DNA from: Cristatella mucedo
Taxonomy: Eukaryota > Bryozoa > Phylactolaemata > Cristatellidae
Reading direction: 5' to 3'
Assembly (NCBI GenBank): GCA_009760855.2
Contig: WPIO01000030.1
Span: forward strand, 3,000,001-3,060,000
Length of the DNA: 60,000 nt
In this document: in pieces, positions 12,516-24,359 of the stretch
How the letters are laid out: each line of letters begins with the position of its first letter
Position numbering within the stretch: the first letter of the stretch is position 1
Translations under genes and position numbers: made by a program
Notes under the pieces: generated by a model
What the model was told of the DNA's origin: nothing
The model's input: only the letters and a program-made list of their open reading frames with translations
Databases searched by the model: none

Positions 12516-14225
12516 TTTTGAACCAAATGCAGCTGGCAAAAAGGATCACCCACAGCTATTTGAATCTACGTTCTCGGTCGTAAAAAGCGACTACCTTACC
12601 TCAAAAAAACGCACCTCTTTGTAATTCCTCTTACAACAGCTTAACCTTTAGGAACCTGGCATATTGTCAATTTTCGTGTGTCTCAAATTGCCATCGCTTT
12701 GCCGCCGTCTGCGTACACGAGTGTATTTTTCTCGACTGACTTTTAAACCATGCTTTACTTTGTTGACTTTATCAGCACAGGTGATGCATGTGAATGAAAT
12801 AAAACCAGTTGTAGTCAGTGCGAAGACATTTTACACTTTTCTATAATTGCCCTCATAATGAACGTTCAAGCTCTTACAATTCACTGGCTATGAGAGACAC
12901 CCCAATTCCTCTCGCTGATAAAGTCATCGCGGTTGCTTAAATCCTTTTCGAATTCGCTCGCACTCCACTGGGTGGCCATAATCCTATCTCTCAGGCTGAG
13001 GTTTAAGAGAGGAGTGAGCTTTCAGAGGGAGGTGTTTCTTGCTGCCGAAAGCATCAAGACAGAGTGATTTTGCAGATGAACAAGGCCCTAGCACGCCTAC
13101 AATGCAGATATGCACATCTAATTAGTAAAAGCTGAAGATTTTCAGTTGAACCAGCCAGCTTGAGAAATTGAAATGATCAGACGTTTTTCTTAAAGATAAA
13201 TTAGATGCTTATTAAAAGGATTAGATATGGCTAGGATTCCTAACCATGTACCAATATGTGGCAATTTTCACTTCCGTTCTATTTTTAATTTGTGAGCATT
13301 ATGCTACGCCTATTATTGTCTAGATAAACACCACTAGCTTTTATATGATTAATTTTAAAAGTAGCAGAACACATTTGTACTGATGATATTAAAACCAGAG
13401 CGTAATCACAGACATAAAACACACAAACGCTTGTACGGCTCCTTCAGAAATTTAACCCGGCAAAAGGCCCAAATGAGTTTGCTACGAAGAGGATGCACAT
13501 GCTGAGATATTGGTTACGAAGTAGAAAGTTGTTAATGCAATGAGTCCGAATTGAGAAAGTAGGCAGATGCGTCTTTGTTAGAATCGCCGAAAGAGCCACC
13601 GTAATTATAAGAATGTTACTCATTGGAGTGATGTAAAGCCTTAGTGTTGTAAAGCCTAAGCGATGTAGTACATGGTAGCCAACTGACTTCATTTCGGACA
13701 ACTAAGAGAAAGTAAGCTGAATGACTGAGTCGTGGGATCTAAAATTTGCTAAAATTTGTAACATCAAAGCCACAGCTTGTGACGGCTAGAAAAGATGTGC
13801 TACAGTTGGCCACATCAGAAGATATATCCTTGCAAGTGAATTGTAAAGCGATTATCGTAGTCTAGGACCTGCACAAGCAACGTTTCATTCGCCAATATTC
13901 TTGAATTTTAGGAATGCAGCAGCTAATTCGTTATCCAAAGAGGCCCAAAGGGAGCCAGGAAGCTAAAACTGGACATGAGTTTGGGTAGGTATAGGGGACC
14001 ATGTGCAATTGCTGATCTTACGGATAACCGTAATCACTCGTCTCTTTAACAGTTAATTGTCTGGAAGCTGCCACGGCTTTTTTTGCAAATGATAGGAAAG
14101 ACTGCACCTCTGAGCCTAGTTTACTAGCCTTATAGCCATATTCATCACCAACTGCTTGCTTTCTTTTTATCGAGCCTAAATGGAAATCGAATTACATTCC
14201 GACTTTAATTTTGACGGTTTCACTG
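12516..14225. other. No supported gene; weak repeat matches
   Basis: No coding signature. A short stretch at about 13620-13730 weakly matches the unclassified repeat at 25.32-25.58 kb (AGCCTAAGCG, GGTAGCCA(A/T)C and AAGAGAAAGT blocks). Confidence 0.35.
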
Positions 14226-14231
14226 CAACGT

Positions 14232-14395
14232 CAAAATGTACACGTTGACACTACACATATCACCTCTGACCATATCATGCTATTTGAAATTATGCATGTT
14301 ACCTCTAACCAATTAATCATGCTCCCTTTACAGCCCATGGGAAGTGTGTAGATAGATAATTATTTCTATGGGGGCTCTGTACAAAAGTATTACTG
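14232..14395 (+). mobile_element. Very old LINE 3' tail
   Basis: It keeps the block order of the LINE 3' UTR (GTTGACACT, CACCTCTGACCA, ATGCATGTTACCTCTAACCA, CCCTTTACAGC, AGTGTGTAGATAGATAATTA). Many substitutions have built up and the hairpin is destroyed. The call rests on block order only. Confidence 0.45.
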
Positions 14396-14559
14396 AAAAT
14401 ATTAAAATTAGAATAACAAGTCTCCTAGTTACATGGTTATTATGTCTTGTGGTTAGGACATTGATTTTATTTCTATTTAGTTTGAGGAAATGTGCTAAAA
14501 TCGAGGTTAGAATGTCTGTAATGTAGGCATTTAGTCGAAACCTAGTTGCATAGGATTCC

Positions 14560-14960
14560 GAAGATTAAAGCGGAAAATACAGATTCGTCTTATCTAGATT
14601 TACTTTTACTGTTGGCTTGGTATATATGAAGAACGGAAACTGTCCGAGAAAGATCTTTTCATTCTTCCCGGGTGACCGGTTCATTGGATAAGAAGAGTCC
14701 TCGATAGTCAGAGATTGAACACATGAGGCAAGTAAGTTTCGAACCATACCCGAGCTACACCTACCTGACCAATCCTTACTGTCAATCTTTCAATTATGAT
14801 GTCGCAATCAGTAACTTTGAATGGAGCTGACAGATCAATTAGGCTAAGGCAGTACCTTTAACATCGTCATTCCTGCTTAGAATTTTGCTGGTAGCAAGTT
14901 AGGAAAGCCGTTTCAGCTGAATTGTATTGCTTGAATTGAATGAAATTATTATTAAAATTC
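14560..14960 (-). mobile_element. RT remnant of a different LINE family
   Basis: The minus strand reads in shifted frames as QYNSAETAFLT, then SLIDLSAPFKVTDCDIIIERL, then GVARVWFETYL. This matches the RT order HSTETALL - [18 protein letters not shown] - WFxSYL of APE-type LINEs, with the motif-A aspartate of LSxxFD lost. Its nucleotide sequence is clearly unlike the abundant family in this window. No 3' end is visible. Confidence 0.6.
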
Positions 14961-15835
14961 GTGTGCACATTTTTGTTTTGCCTGCAGCTTAGCTGAAAAT
15001 TTAGGCGGAAAGAAAACCGAAATGCACAATGGTTGGCTAGGACTACATCAAATCCAAACTTGTTAACTGTTGGTCGCATGATATGCAAATGTAAATATTA
15101 CTTAACTACATCAGGACAAGCATTACAAATCTTAATTATGGCTGTACTAAAGTATTTGACAAGTTAAGACCGGATTGCTATGGGAATACAGTCTCTGGTA
15201 GCAGGAATCGATTCAGTTAGCCAGTTCGTACCCAGAAACTTCGAACAAGGTCTCGATTAAGGTGGGATTTAGTTGGATGTAGCCTGATGAAAGTAGATTT
15301 ACTGGCTAATTTTCCAACGAGAAAGGACAAAACTGACTGGTTGGATACTCGATATGATGGCTGTGACTCAGCTCACATTGGCGAGCAAATGATTTACTGT
15401 CTTGTACATCTTTTGTAAAGAGGAAATATATAAACTCGTAAACAAACTTGGATTCCACTGTAATCAAGCTCGTAGCTTCGGAGCAGGTTAAAGCTGGCTG
15501 GCCTGGATTTCAAGCACATGCTACTGCCGTTTGAATTATGACTTTTAAACAGGACACCGTAGGTCGTGCGTATTCTATCGGAGAGCCAGTAGGTGGTCGT
15601 ATATAGGAAATGTTATCTTACGGAATTTATCATTAAGCCTATTTTCAATCAATTAAAGTCCTGTTTGTCATTTGAATTGTGATATAAGCGTTGCCTGAGA
15701 TGTTATGCAATCTGTGTGGCCGCTGCAAACTCATTAGACGGAATTTGTGTAATGTCTTAATTTAACATGGTTTGCCTATATCTAGCATTTGCATAATAAC
15801 AATTAGATTTCCAAATGTTTGCTTTCATACATGTG
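14961..15835. other. No supported gene
   Basis: AT-rich with no coding signature. It may include further decayed sequence of the 14.56 kb LINE, but I cannot align it. Confidence 0.3.
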
Positions 15836-15976
15836 AGGATGTTGTCAATTCATGCAGCACGGAGTTGAGAGAATTCGACGTGCTGGAGGGCTGGACGAGA
15901 TCAAATTAAGGTTACAACTGAGTTTCGTCTGGGCAGAGGCGAAAGCCTATGTTGTGTATAGCAATCCAATTGGCAA

Positions 15977-15978
<2 letters not shown>

Positions 15979-16026
<48 letters not shown>

Positions 16027-16096
16027 GAGAGAGTGAGAGACAGGGACAGAGCCAGACAGTGACAAAGACGGAAACAGACAGAGAGACGGAAAGATG

Positions 16097-16127
<31 letters not shown>

Positions 16128-16172
16128 GGGGAGAGTTTTTGTGCTTGGGTGTATCTGTGTGTGAGTGTGTGT

Positions 16173-16224
<52 letters not shown>
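15979..16224. repeat. (GA)n and (GT)n microsatellite
   Basis: Compound microsatellite: (GA)n with interruptions at about 15979-16130, then (GT)n at about 16155-16224. Open frames across it on both strands are low-complexity artefacts. Confidence 0.95.
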
Positions 16225-16226
<2 letters not shown>

Positions 16227-16321
16227 CTGTTTACTAACCGTGAAAAAACCGACCAAGCACTGATTCCTGAGGTACCCCCAATTCTTCTGCGAGTCCTCGG
16301 TTGATCTTTGTCAGTTCAAGT

Positions 16322-16544
16322 CAATAAAAATGATAATAATGCATTTGATATAGTGGTTTTACTGAACTCAGTCTCTTTCTAAACACTTTAAATTTGCTGC
16401 AATTGAAGCGCAGTCGAATGTTGAGTGGTATCACGCTCGATAAACGACGATGATAACCTGGTAAGGGGTGACATTTTCCGGGGTGGCATGCAAGTTGGGT
16501 TAGTTGCAGCATGCACAGTTTCAGAACGTATAAGCACAATAATC
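16322..16544 (-). mobile_element. Nested LINE 3' end
   Basis: A tail-and-3'UTR fragment (ATTATTATCATT tail, decayed hairpin, CATGCTGCAACTAACCCAAC-like blocks on the minus strand). It sits between GATCTTTGTCAGTTCAAG and ATAATCTGGAGTCTCCAACTG. Those two flanks are contiguous in the copy at about 27560-27600, which proves the insertion. Confidence 0.75.
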
Positions 16545-17180
16545 TGGAGTCTCCAACTGAGATTAGACCTGAACTATGACAGTAGATTATCATCGATGTC
16601 CAGGCGAGATGAGACGCACTCGAGAAGGACTCGGTGATCGATAGTATTAAAAACTGCTGAAATATCGACTAAAGTTAGCCAAAAGATACTACCTAAGTCT
16701 GCCCTCCTAAGAATGTCGTTAGACACCAGAAGCATTGCTGACTCTTTTAAGAGAACAGCTCAAAAACAGACCGTAATCCATTAGCTATGTTATACTTGTT
16801 AATATATGAATATTATAATATATGATATTAAATATATGTTAATATATGAGTTGAGCCGGTCTGTCATTACTTTTTCCAGTGTCTCTGTTATGAACCGTAG
16901 AAGAGAGACTATACGGAATATGCTCATTTTCTCTAGGCCTTATATCACTGTATTGAGAAGTGGCCTGACTACAGGCTTTTTTAAATGTGCTGGCACGTGA
17001 CCTTAGTCTATTGACGTATTTATTATGGTTTGTCATTAATGCATTACAGTAGCTGAGTAGTAGATCTAAGCATCATAGAAGCAGGGCTGTGGAAATAGGT
17101 TGTCTAGGTGGACCAGTTGTCTTCTTTGAGGAGTTCCGGATGCTTCGAATTAAAAGTGCGTCATTTAAATTAAGCACTGA

Positions 17181-17868
17181 TATTTACAGGGACCCTAGCC
17201 TATAGCTCTTTTTTCTCGTTGGTAAGTTATAGTCATTTGACATTTACTATGTCAGTCTCTGGATACAACTTGCAGCATGTTGGAATAATATTTCTAAAGA
17301 GAGATCAATCTCGAACACTGGAATTAGCCAGTTAGCTTCCTCATTGGGATTCTTGTAAATAAATGCGTATGGAAATAGTTTGCACATTATATTACCGGTG
17401 CAGCTAGCCATTCGCATGCCATTGATTTTATCCCGCTGGTAATTTCAGTCTCCTTTCGGCCATAGCTACTGATATCTCAAAAGTTTAGCATTCAAATCAT
17501 TCGTCAATATTTACTTTTATGTTCTCATTCCTTCATACATTTACAGTCATTGGATAGCCACAGAAAAAAGCTCACTGCTGTTGCCACTTCCTGAAAATAA
17601 ACCAGGCCAAATAACATTTTGGAAAGAAAAAAATGTGTCCACAGATGATGACATGGTAGTCAGTGCAATCGGACAAACACAGTGTTACTTAACACATTCC
17701 AAGAGATTCAATACAAAAATGCCATCCAAATTTGCTATATTAAAAATAAACTCGAAGGACCATGGCGGAAAACTGATTAAAAATTTCACTTGAAAATGCC
17801 ACGGCTGAATTTCATAGTCTATGAAGTAGTTCGAGGAGTTCGTTAGGCAGCACGTCCAATAGCTTGTT
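17181..17868. other. No supported gene; 3' flank of gene B
   Basis: AT-rich. This is the downstream side of gene B on the minus strand, but no AATAAA was found within about 400 bp of its stop. An open frame at 17581-17793 (plus) has no recognisable domain and is not called. Confidence 0.35.
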
Positions 17869-17869
17869 T

Positions 17870-18307
17870 TCACGGCTTAACATTCGGGCGAAGGCTAGCG
17901 CGGCTTGCAGGCTTTGCTGTAGGCTTATGAACTACAGGTACTCCGTGTCCGGCCACTCCGCTGTGCCCGGTTGCGCTCGGCTTGTTAGACACTGGTTTGA
18001 GAATGCCGCTTGGCTTTCTAGGTGTCGGCTTGCTATGGCCGTTTGATATCACTCCTCCCGGATGGCCATGTTGCGCCGACCCTACCAAAAGACAAAAATG
18101 CAAGCTAGGTCGCTGCAGACCAAGCACCGGTTGCGAGACAGCATCACATGAGGCGTGGGGAAGCGTTTGCCTTGGCTACAAATAGCGTCTTCCAGTGAAA
18201 CGTTTGCCCTGGCACTTACCAGACGCTTGAGCCGCCGCTCCACCTGCTAGATGAATCGAAGCCAGGCAAACGAGGGCAACAAGAGCAAGCTGCAGCCTGA
18301 CGTGCAT
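17870..18307 (-). CDS. Putative secreted Lys/Pro/Gly/His-rich peptide, two-exon family member B
   Basis: Exon 1 (18307-18220) starts MHVRLQLALVALVCLASIHL and continues AGGAAAQAS. It is a textbook signal peptide with a positive start, a hydrophobic core and small residues at the likely cleavage site. The donor is GTAAGT (18219-18214), phase 1. Exon 2 (18081-17870) follows a TTTTGTCTTTTGGTAG acceptor and opens with Gly-Ser, as in genes C-E. It encodes a basic tail of short KP/GH-rich units (HSKPTPRKPSGILKP, SNKPSATGHSG, VVHKPTAKPAS). The intron is 138 bp and the product 99 residues, with no cysteine in the mature part. An AATAAATTA stretch at about 18408-18420 (minus) is a possible TATA-like element. 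Start position, intron phase and exon 2 opening match the 36.7-58.6 kb paralogs. Secretion is inferred; the function is unknown. Confidence 0.68.
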
Positions 18308-18780
18308 CTTAGGAAAATGTAGTGTCGAAAGGGCTCAGCAGACTCGACGATCGTCGCAATCAGACTTTTACGCGATTTCACTGCTGACTAGCGGGCTGCC
18401 AAGGGGGTCTGCTAATTTATTCACATCGAGACAATGCCTTTCAAAGGGCTGCGATTCGATAACGATTGGATACGACGCCAGCCTGGTACCACCCGGCACA
18501 GCCGTTGTGGGTCGGGATATAATGAAAGGAAGACATTGCTCCACTCAGCCCGTTTCCTTCATGGTGGGCTTGGCTGGCGCTGCCGTGCTGCGAAGAGAAG
18601 CGAAAACAGGCCAATCTCTTGGTACGAGACACGGGAATATCGCTGTTGGTGCGTAGAACCTTTTCCGAGGACAGTTTTGTTCTAGCAAATACAACCCGCT
18701 CGTAATATCATGTGTGGTTCGGCATACAGAATGATGGCCCAGGACCAACACCAACAGTATATTCTAAGACGCACGGAGCC
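18308..18780. other. Upstream flank of gene B
   Basis: Presumed 5' flank of gene B. No other feature was recognised; open frames on both strands overlap without support. Confidence 0.35.
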
Positions 18781-18834
18781 GAAGGACGAACGGCTCCTTT
18801 CGCCCCCTTTTTTTCGCTCTCCTCTCCTCTCCTC

Positions 18835-18990
18835 TACTGCTCAGTCCACCATCTCGCCACCAGCGGGTTACCGGCCTGTGCCCATACCACATCACAGGCG
18901 GACCACAACTGTGCACCCGCTGACTCTGCTGGTGAATCCATCATCTGGCCACCAGTGGGTTACCGGCCAGTGTCCATGCCACATCACAGG
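18835..18990. repeat. Short tandem duplication in a SINE upstream part
   Basis: Two diverged units of about 70-75 bp, each carrying CCACCAG(C/T)GGGTTACCGGCC and CACATCACAGGC. They lie just upstream of the tRNA-like head of the SINE and may belong to it. Confidence 0.6.
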
Positions 18991-19039
18991 CTCATCAGAA
19001 GAGCCGGCATACACTCAAACTACATCATGTATGCCGAGC

Positions 19040-19175
19040 TGGTTTGGTCGAGCAGTTAAGGTGCTTGCCTCGACCAAGGTCTGACTGAGGTCGTGGGCTC
19101 GAGCCCCGAGGCTTATGTGAAGCGCCTGAATAGAGATTAAGTTCTCTTGGGGCGCTATATAAAGGAAATTTATTT
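19040..19175 (+). mobile_element. tRNA-derived SINE ending in the LINE hairpin
   Basis: The tRNA-like head has an A-box-like TGGTCGAGCAGTTAAGG (19044-19060) and a B-box-like GGGCTCGAGCC (19095-19105). At 19121-19156 follows a 36-nt hairpin almost identical to the 3' terminal hairpin of the LINE family (AGCGCC ... AGAGATTAAGTTCTCT ... GGCGCT). A TATATAAAGG spacer and (TTTA)n tail close it. In known SINE/LINE pairs a shared 3' tail lets the LINE reverse transcriptase copy the SINE. That role is inferred here. Confidence 0.8.
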
Positions 19176-19425
19176 ATTTACTTATGTATGTTACTAGCAT
19201 CTCCTTCTATATCTTCTTATAGGTACTCTTGCGAAACAATCGCGTGATAAGTTAGTCATGTACGATAAGACAAACAGAGATGATTGGTGGTATCCGAACT
19301 ACAGATATTTGGAACCAATTGTCTCACGGACTACAGCTTAGGCCATTTGGAATACGATAACTTGGGGAGATAATAAGTCAGTTTTACTACACAAATCGTC
19401 TGGATAAGATACAGTGCTCATCAGA
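19176..19425. other. No recognisable feature
   Basis: No gene or repeat recognised. Confidence 0.3.
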
Positions 19426-19429
19426 GGCT

Positions 19430-19690
19430 AACTATAAAAAGCACTGCAATGTCATGAATCTCCCTTTACAACTCGACAAAGCATAACTACCGTGTGGGTT
19501 TTACTTTGAAGATCTTTCTACAGCTTATATAAAAGCCTGGGCGGCTTTTGATGCGTAATAAGTGTCAAACACACTCGAGGTCACATAAAGATGAGAAGCT
19601 AAAAAGTGTAGCTAGTTAGGGAGATTGGCTTAGAGGTAGGTAGCAAAGAAGTAGCAGCAAAGAACAGCTAAAAACGATGTGAGGCATTCA
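19430..19690 (+). repeat. Unclassified interspersed repeat R2, copy 1
   Basis: A diverged match in the same orientation to 25320-25580. It shares an ATCTCC...TACAACTC block, a GCGGCTTT block, an AAAGAGAAAGTGTGAAGC-like block and a GTAGCAGCAAAGAACAGC-like block. Non-coding; class unknown. Confidence 0.5.
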
Positions 19691-21275
19691 GCATCACGAG
19701 AGGTTTGTTGCTTTAGAGATGTAGAAAAACAGTTATTACGTTGACAATATTCAGAGCAAAAACCTCTTTTCCTTGCAGTCTTTAACCAAAATGTGAATTA
19801 GTAATTTATCGCCCGATAACATGAAGATTGCTCACGTGAAGTGCATATAAAGAGATTGATATTTCTAGGTAGAAACCGTAAGTGTTCACCGTGGGTTAGA
19901 GTGGCATGCATTTGCTTCCGGATTGTTCCTTTGGCGGGGGGGGGGGGTCTGAAATCCTAATTTCATAGCCTATCACAATGGTGCCTTCACTTAAGTTGGT
20001 GCGAACGTGTTACCGTTGTCTAAATAAACTCCGTAAGTAAATAATGCATTTTTAAATGGACATGTAGGCTGCCGAATCTCGGGGTGCCGTTTTTGTTGCT
20101 ATTGTCTGCTCCCCATTTGTTCCGAATTGGGAACGCGGCACATTTGCGCTTGACCGTATGCGCACAAAAACTACGTGTGGTAATTATTCTGCTTTTCTCC
20201 CAACTTCCCAATGTATAAATAGGCTTAACTATGCTCTTAAAATACAATTTTTATATCAGCAATATAGGTTCATGCTTGAACTTGCATATACGTGTAAATG
20301 CTTGTAAGTGATGTAGCGCTTAGTATATTCCTTGTATTAGGTATTGTATTCAGGTATAAATGCATTATGGCCCTTAAGTTCCAAAGTGTGTTTTTATTTC
20401 CTTGAACAATGCTTCTAGCTTGTAAATCACTGTCTACTAGTAAATAACTATCTACTATCACTATCTACTATCTTGTAAATCAATAGCTACTTTCTCAGGC
20501 AACGTTTTGACAAATATGGTATGAATCCTCGGCGATGCCCAAATCCTATAAAATGCTCCGTGAATCACTTTGTATGAAAAGCTCAATCAATTGTTAACCG
20601 TAGAAGAATTTCAACAGATTTATATGTTTACGTCGCATTAAAGTCTGTGGTTATATAGAGAAGGAACTTTTCCTCAACGGTCTGAATAACATAACGCTTA
20701 AAGGTTAACACTGCTTGAAATACTGAAAAGCTTTGGCTGATGTACAGCTGTGTGGTATACGTTGGCTTTGCTGGTGGTAAATTGGAAAGCAGAGCGCATG
20801 GATGCGTAATAGTCTGCGAGTAGTTCCTTCTGAATTGTTAATGACAGCGTACCGGTCGTCTCATTGCCGGTCGCATTTTACGCGAAGAATGGCTTCAACG
20901 CTAGTCTTTTAGCTACGTGTTGACTGCATTGTATTTAGATCGAAATACAAAAGCTGATTTTTTACGCACCCGTGTGCTAATTGGGAAAGTGAAATGGGTG
21001 TCGCCGGCTCACACCATTTCAGTGGGAAAGAGATCAAAAGTAAAAACATATAAAAGGTTTATGCCGTCGGCCTCGGCACATTTGGTTGTCGAGATATCCT
21101 TACCTGTTGATTCAAATATTCTAAGCTCATGGGTGAGGAACAGCATTAGATCACGGCATTTGAAGTTTAGTAGACGGAAACCATTCAAACAAAAGTTTTA
21201 ATTAAGGTTAAAAGCGCTCAAGGCCGTGTTTGACCTCTCTAAAAGTTCCTAGGCTAAGGGTTTCTCAGGTATATA
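19691..21275. other. No supported gene
   Basis: AT-rich. It includes a G homopolymer at about 19936-19947 and a local ACTATCTACT micro-repeat at about 20440-20475. An open frame at 20917-21201 (plus) is basic and lacks any recognisable domain. Confidence 0.35.
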
Positions 21276-21359
21276 GCAATATAACGAGAGGTTTACTGAA
21301 AGCAAATTTGACAGGATTAGTGTGGTAGTTGCTGCGTCGTTTTAAGCGATGATGAAATA

Positions 21360-21505
21360 TTTTCATAGAGCTTCTATTTAAGGTAAGCTCCATAATTCGA
21401 AAGTTAAGACTGACGAGGCTGTGAGTGGGCTATAAAAACTCTCCTCCGTAACACCCACATGGTCTTTATGACTTTGTGGAGTTACAGACGGAGATACATT
21501 CATGA
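21360..21505 (-). repeat. Interspersed repeat R2, copy 2 (inverted)
   Basis: Reverse-complement match to about 25320-25440. It includes an almost identical core of about 40 bp (TCTTTATGACTTTGTGGAG followed by TTACAGACGGAGATACATT), also present at 27789-27828. Confidence 0.65.
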
Positions 21506-21915
21506 GGCGCTCAAAAATATCCGAGCTACATCATACGAAATTGTTCAGCACCTTAAAACAGAGTTTAATGTTACACAAGGGTTGATCAGTTTCTGTGTCA
21601 TGCTGAAGCTCGAGGCAATAGCGAGTCGTTAATTAAGGTTGGCAAAAGTGACCGATGAAATCGAAACTACTATAGAAGCATCCTACTCACTTCTACTCCC
21701 GTCCAATCTTAAAAGACGAGCTCAGAGCCTAGATTGTAACGTCGGGAGCAGTACTGTGGCAGACTTGCGAGTCCTTAGTTTGCCTGAAGGTCAGCTGGTC
21801 AGCATTATTTATTATTTATATAGTCTCAGAAAAGCTTAATGCCAATCACCAAAGTTCGCAGTGGGCAATAAAGGATCCCATGTTGCAGAAATTAAACCTT
21901 CGACCTGGGTCAGAA
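21506..21915. other. No recognisable feature
   Basis: No gene signature. Confidence 0.3.
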
Positions 21916-21917
21916 AG

Positions 21918-22110
21918 TTAAATAAATAAATAAATACTAGCTGATTTAACAGCCTCTTTTGTATAGCGACAGAAGAGCATTGAGGGCTATCGCCACCGCT
22001 TGCAGTGGCGATGAAGAATCGCCCACTACAGGATTCGAACTCACGACCTCGGCCCCGGGGTCGTGAAAAGCAATCGCCTTACCTAGTGAGCCATTACGGC
22101 TAACCAAGTT
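21918..22110 (-). mobile_element. tRNA-derived SINE, family 2
   Basis: On the minus strand the tRNA-like head begins GGCTCACTAGGTAAGGCG (A-box-like) and carries GAGTTCGAATCC (B box, 22031-22042). A body with GGGCGATTCTTCATCGCC and a (TTTA)n tail at 21920-21936 follow. The copy at 28325-28503 matches along its full length, which confirms a dispersed family. Its tail lacks the LINE hairpin. I do not call a functional tRNA. Confidence 0.82.
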
Positions 22111-23845
22111 TCTGAAATACGTTACCCTCTAGGCTACGACTGTCAAATGCAAAATCACTTAAGAATATCTGCTTATTAAGGAAGCTCATCCCGTGATTAT
22201 AGCATACTTCGAACTTTTGCCATACAAAATCTCATCGTCACCGACTTTGTCCTATGATTTAATAAAACGCATCTGGAATCAAACAGCTTCACCAATAAGT
22301 ATATGAAATTTCACTTTTTCAGCGGTTTCGCTATCTACCGGTCTATACCAAACTTGCAACAAGAGGCTACCCCGGCTGCCTGAGGTTGAGTATAGTACAA
22401 AGCAGTTTTGGTCCTGGCCATCCGAACAACGGAGCCTGATAGTTAGACTTGGCAATCTTGAAAGCTGCTAGGCTATGAAACTGAACTATATTTGGAGAAG
22501 TCTCAACGGTAGAGGTGGTGCCTACTCCTCATTTGGACAGCTATAATTCCAATGAAACTGCAGACTATAGACGTTAACTGACATGGCCTGAACAACTGCA
22601 GACCGTTCGACTGGATAAGAAAAACCGTCGTTGAGCTCCAGCCGGAAGGGAGCTGGTCGCTCTTCGCTTTTCCTTTGTGGAAGTTAGTGTCAAAAACATG
22701 GCAGAAGGCATGCAAGTTTAGACAAAAGCTAATTTAACTATGCAGCAGCTCAAAATACGAAGTTAGACAGCTGAGAGCGGTGCCTCTTGTCAACCAAATT
22801 CTTCCAGGGAACTAAAAGGGTGCCAGCAATCACCGAGCCCCGTGTGCATATCATGCCGCATGAGATGCCAGCCTCAAAACAGCAGCTCCAACTGTGGCAG
22901 TCGCAGATTTGAGACACGACTTTTTAACGGACTCAGAGGTTGTCATTCCGTGGTTTCTTGTCTTGTGAGAGACATATTTCAGCTCACCAATCGCATGCTA
23001 TTCGTCCCTTCTCTCCCCCAACAGCCATAGAAATAGCCAAGCCCCGACAGTAGAGCGCTGGTAGACCCTCTTGCAACAATGAAAGCGAGCCAAATTGGCA
23101 GCAGAAGCAAGGAATCCAATTTGAGCACCGTGAGCAGTTAGTTTCAAGGGCACGGTTCATAAGCGACATGTCTGCTGCAGCAGTCATCACTCATAGTGCA
23201 GTTCGGCTTGATGCTGTCAATGCTCGACAAAAGAGACCCGATGCTCGGATAGTTACAGTTGCCTGTGACGAGGGATGGGCTTTCTGAATACCAGGCCTAC
23301 AATACTCACACACAATGCAGAGCTTTCATTTTTTTTATCGACCGGCGCCAAGTCATTGTCGTTTCGGCAACGCCCGTCGTTGTTTACCCAAATAGCAACA
23401 CTATGCAGCCCACTCAGGGGCAAGCAGGAGTGGAGACGCTGACGCAATTGGTAAACAAGAGGCGAGTAGCTCGATTGAAAGGTAAATCCATGCTGGCAGC
23501 ACCAGGAAGAGCAATTCTGGGAAGCAGAAACACCCTCCCCAGTTAGCAAATACTCTCGGCTACTTAGTGTCACTAAGAAAGACAGACATCAGTACTCCTA
23601 ACGGGACGAGCCAACGAAAAGCTATGAAGCTCCAAACTTGAAGTGCATATTGGCCGCCAAGTTCTTCCTAAAATCCAGATTCTCCGTTGCCTGTCTCCTC
23701 TGTTAACGTTACTGAGTTGGTTTCCGCTTGAACGCCTCGGATAAAGCAAGACTTGAGCTGAAGCACAAGGGCCGCTAGACCTGCGATCCTGCCCATCTAG
23801 CTAAACTGCCACAACAGTTTCTGCCTCCAATCCCATTCCGGAATT
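22111..23845. other. No supported gene
   Basis: Mixed composition with slightly GC-richer DNA at 22.5-23.6 kb. Open frames at 22.98-23.57 kb overlap on both strands and have no recognisable domain or splice partner. Confidence 0.35.
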
Positions 23846-23847
23846 TA

Positions 23848-24210
23848 AATAATAATAGTAATACATTTTATAAACCTTCAGACATATTAATCTCTTTCTA
23901 GGCACTTTACATATGCAGTGTGTGGTTGCAGTTCTGTGGAGAGGATGTTCTGAGCCACAGTCCTGGTGCTGCCATGCGTCTGGATCAAGCAAACCGGTTT
24001 AGCTTTCCTTCGACGTCCCATTCTTACAGCTTCAGGGTAAGGCTCATGTGCCACTCCTAGAATTCGGTGCTGCTTGGTAAAGTCATATTCGAATAAAAAT
24101 TCAAAAGAAAGCTTAGTCAAATTACTAGTGGTAGCATGTACAATGTGATGACCGTGCATGACGTGGTTTGAGATGACATGCGAAGTATCAACATGTAACA
24201 TTCAATGGAG
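23848..24210 (-). mobile_element. Old interrupted LINE 3' tail
   Basis: At 23848-23920 the minus strand shows an ATTATTATT tail and decayed hairpin region. LINE-like blocks reappear at about 24125-24205 (GTGGTAGCATGTACAATGTGATG, ATGACATGC, ATCAACATGTAAC). Unrelated sequence lies between. The right-hand part is a weak match. Confidence 0.5.
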
Positions 24211-24359
24211 TAGGGCATTACACCAGCTCAGTCGAGCAGCTTACGAAGGGAAGCTTTGGAAATGCTTCACAAGATGAGGACAGTGCCCATAGCTAGCTAT
24301 GCAACCTAAAATGGCACAAAATAGGATGCGGGAAACAAAGCAGACTATAGGCAACGTAT

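Larger units (their letters stand above)
15838..17180 (-). mobile_element. LINE, RT and upstream region, with nested insertions
   Basis: On the minus strand, 15838-15975, 16226-16320 and 16545-16780 align in order with the intact stretch 27330-27785 of the longest uninterrupted copy (RT motifs around DLSAAFDT). The stretch 16950-17180 resembles the upstream part of the 39-43 kb copy (about 41930-42010). A (GA)n/(GT)n microsatellite (about 15979-16224) and a second LINE 3' end (16322-16544) interrupt it. Many stops are present. Confidence 0.7.

Noticed and set aside
15852-16304. 150-residue Arg/Glu-rich frame and its His/Thr-rich antisense
   Set aside because: Both are translations of the (GA)n and (GT)n microsatellite.
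22020-22110. A tRNA gene
   Set aside because: A and B boxes are present, but the same sequence with a shared body and (TTTA)n tail occurs at 28325-28503, so it is a SINE head.
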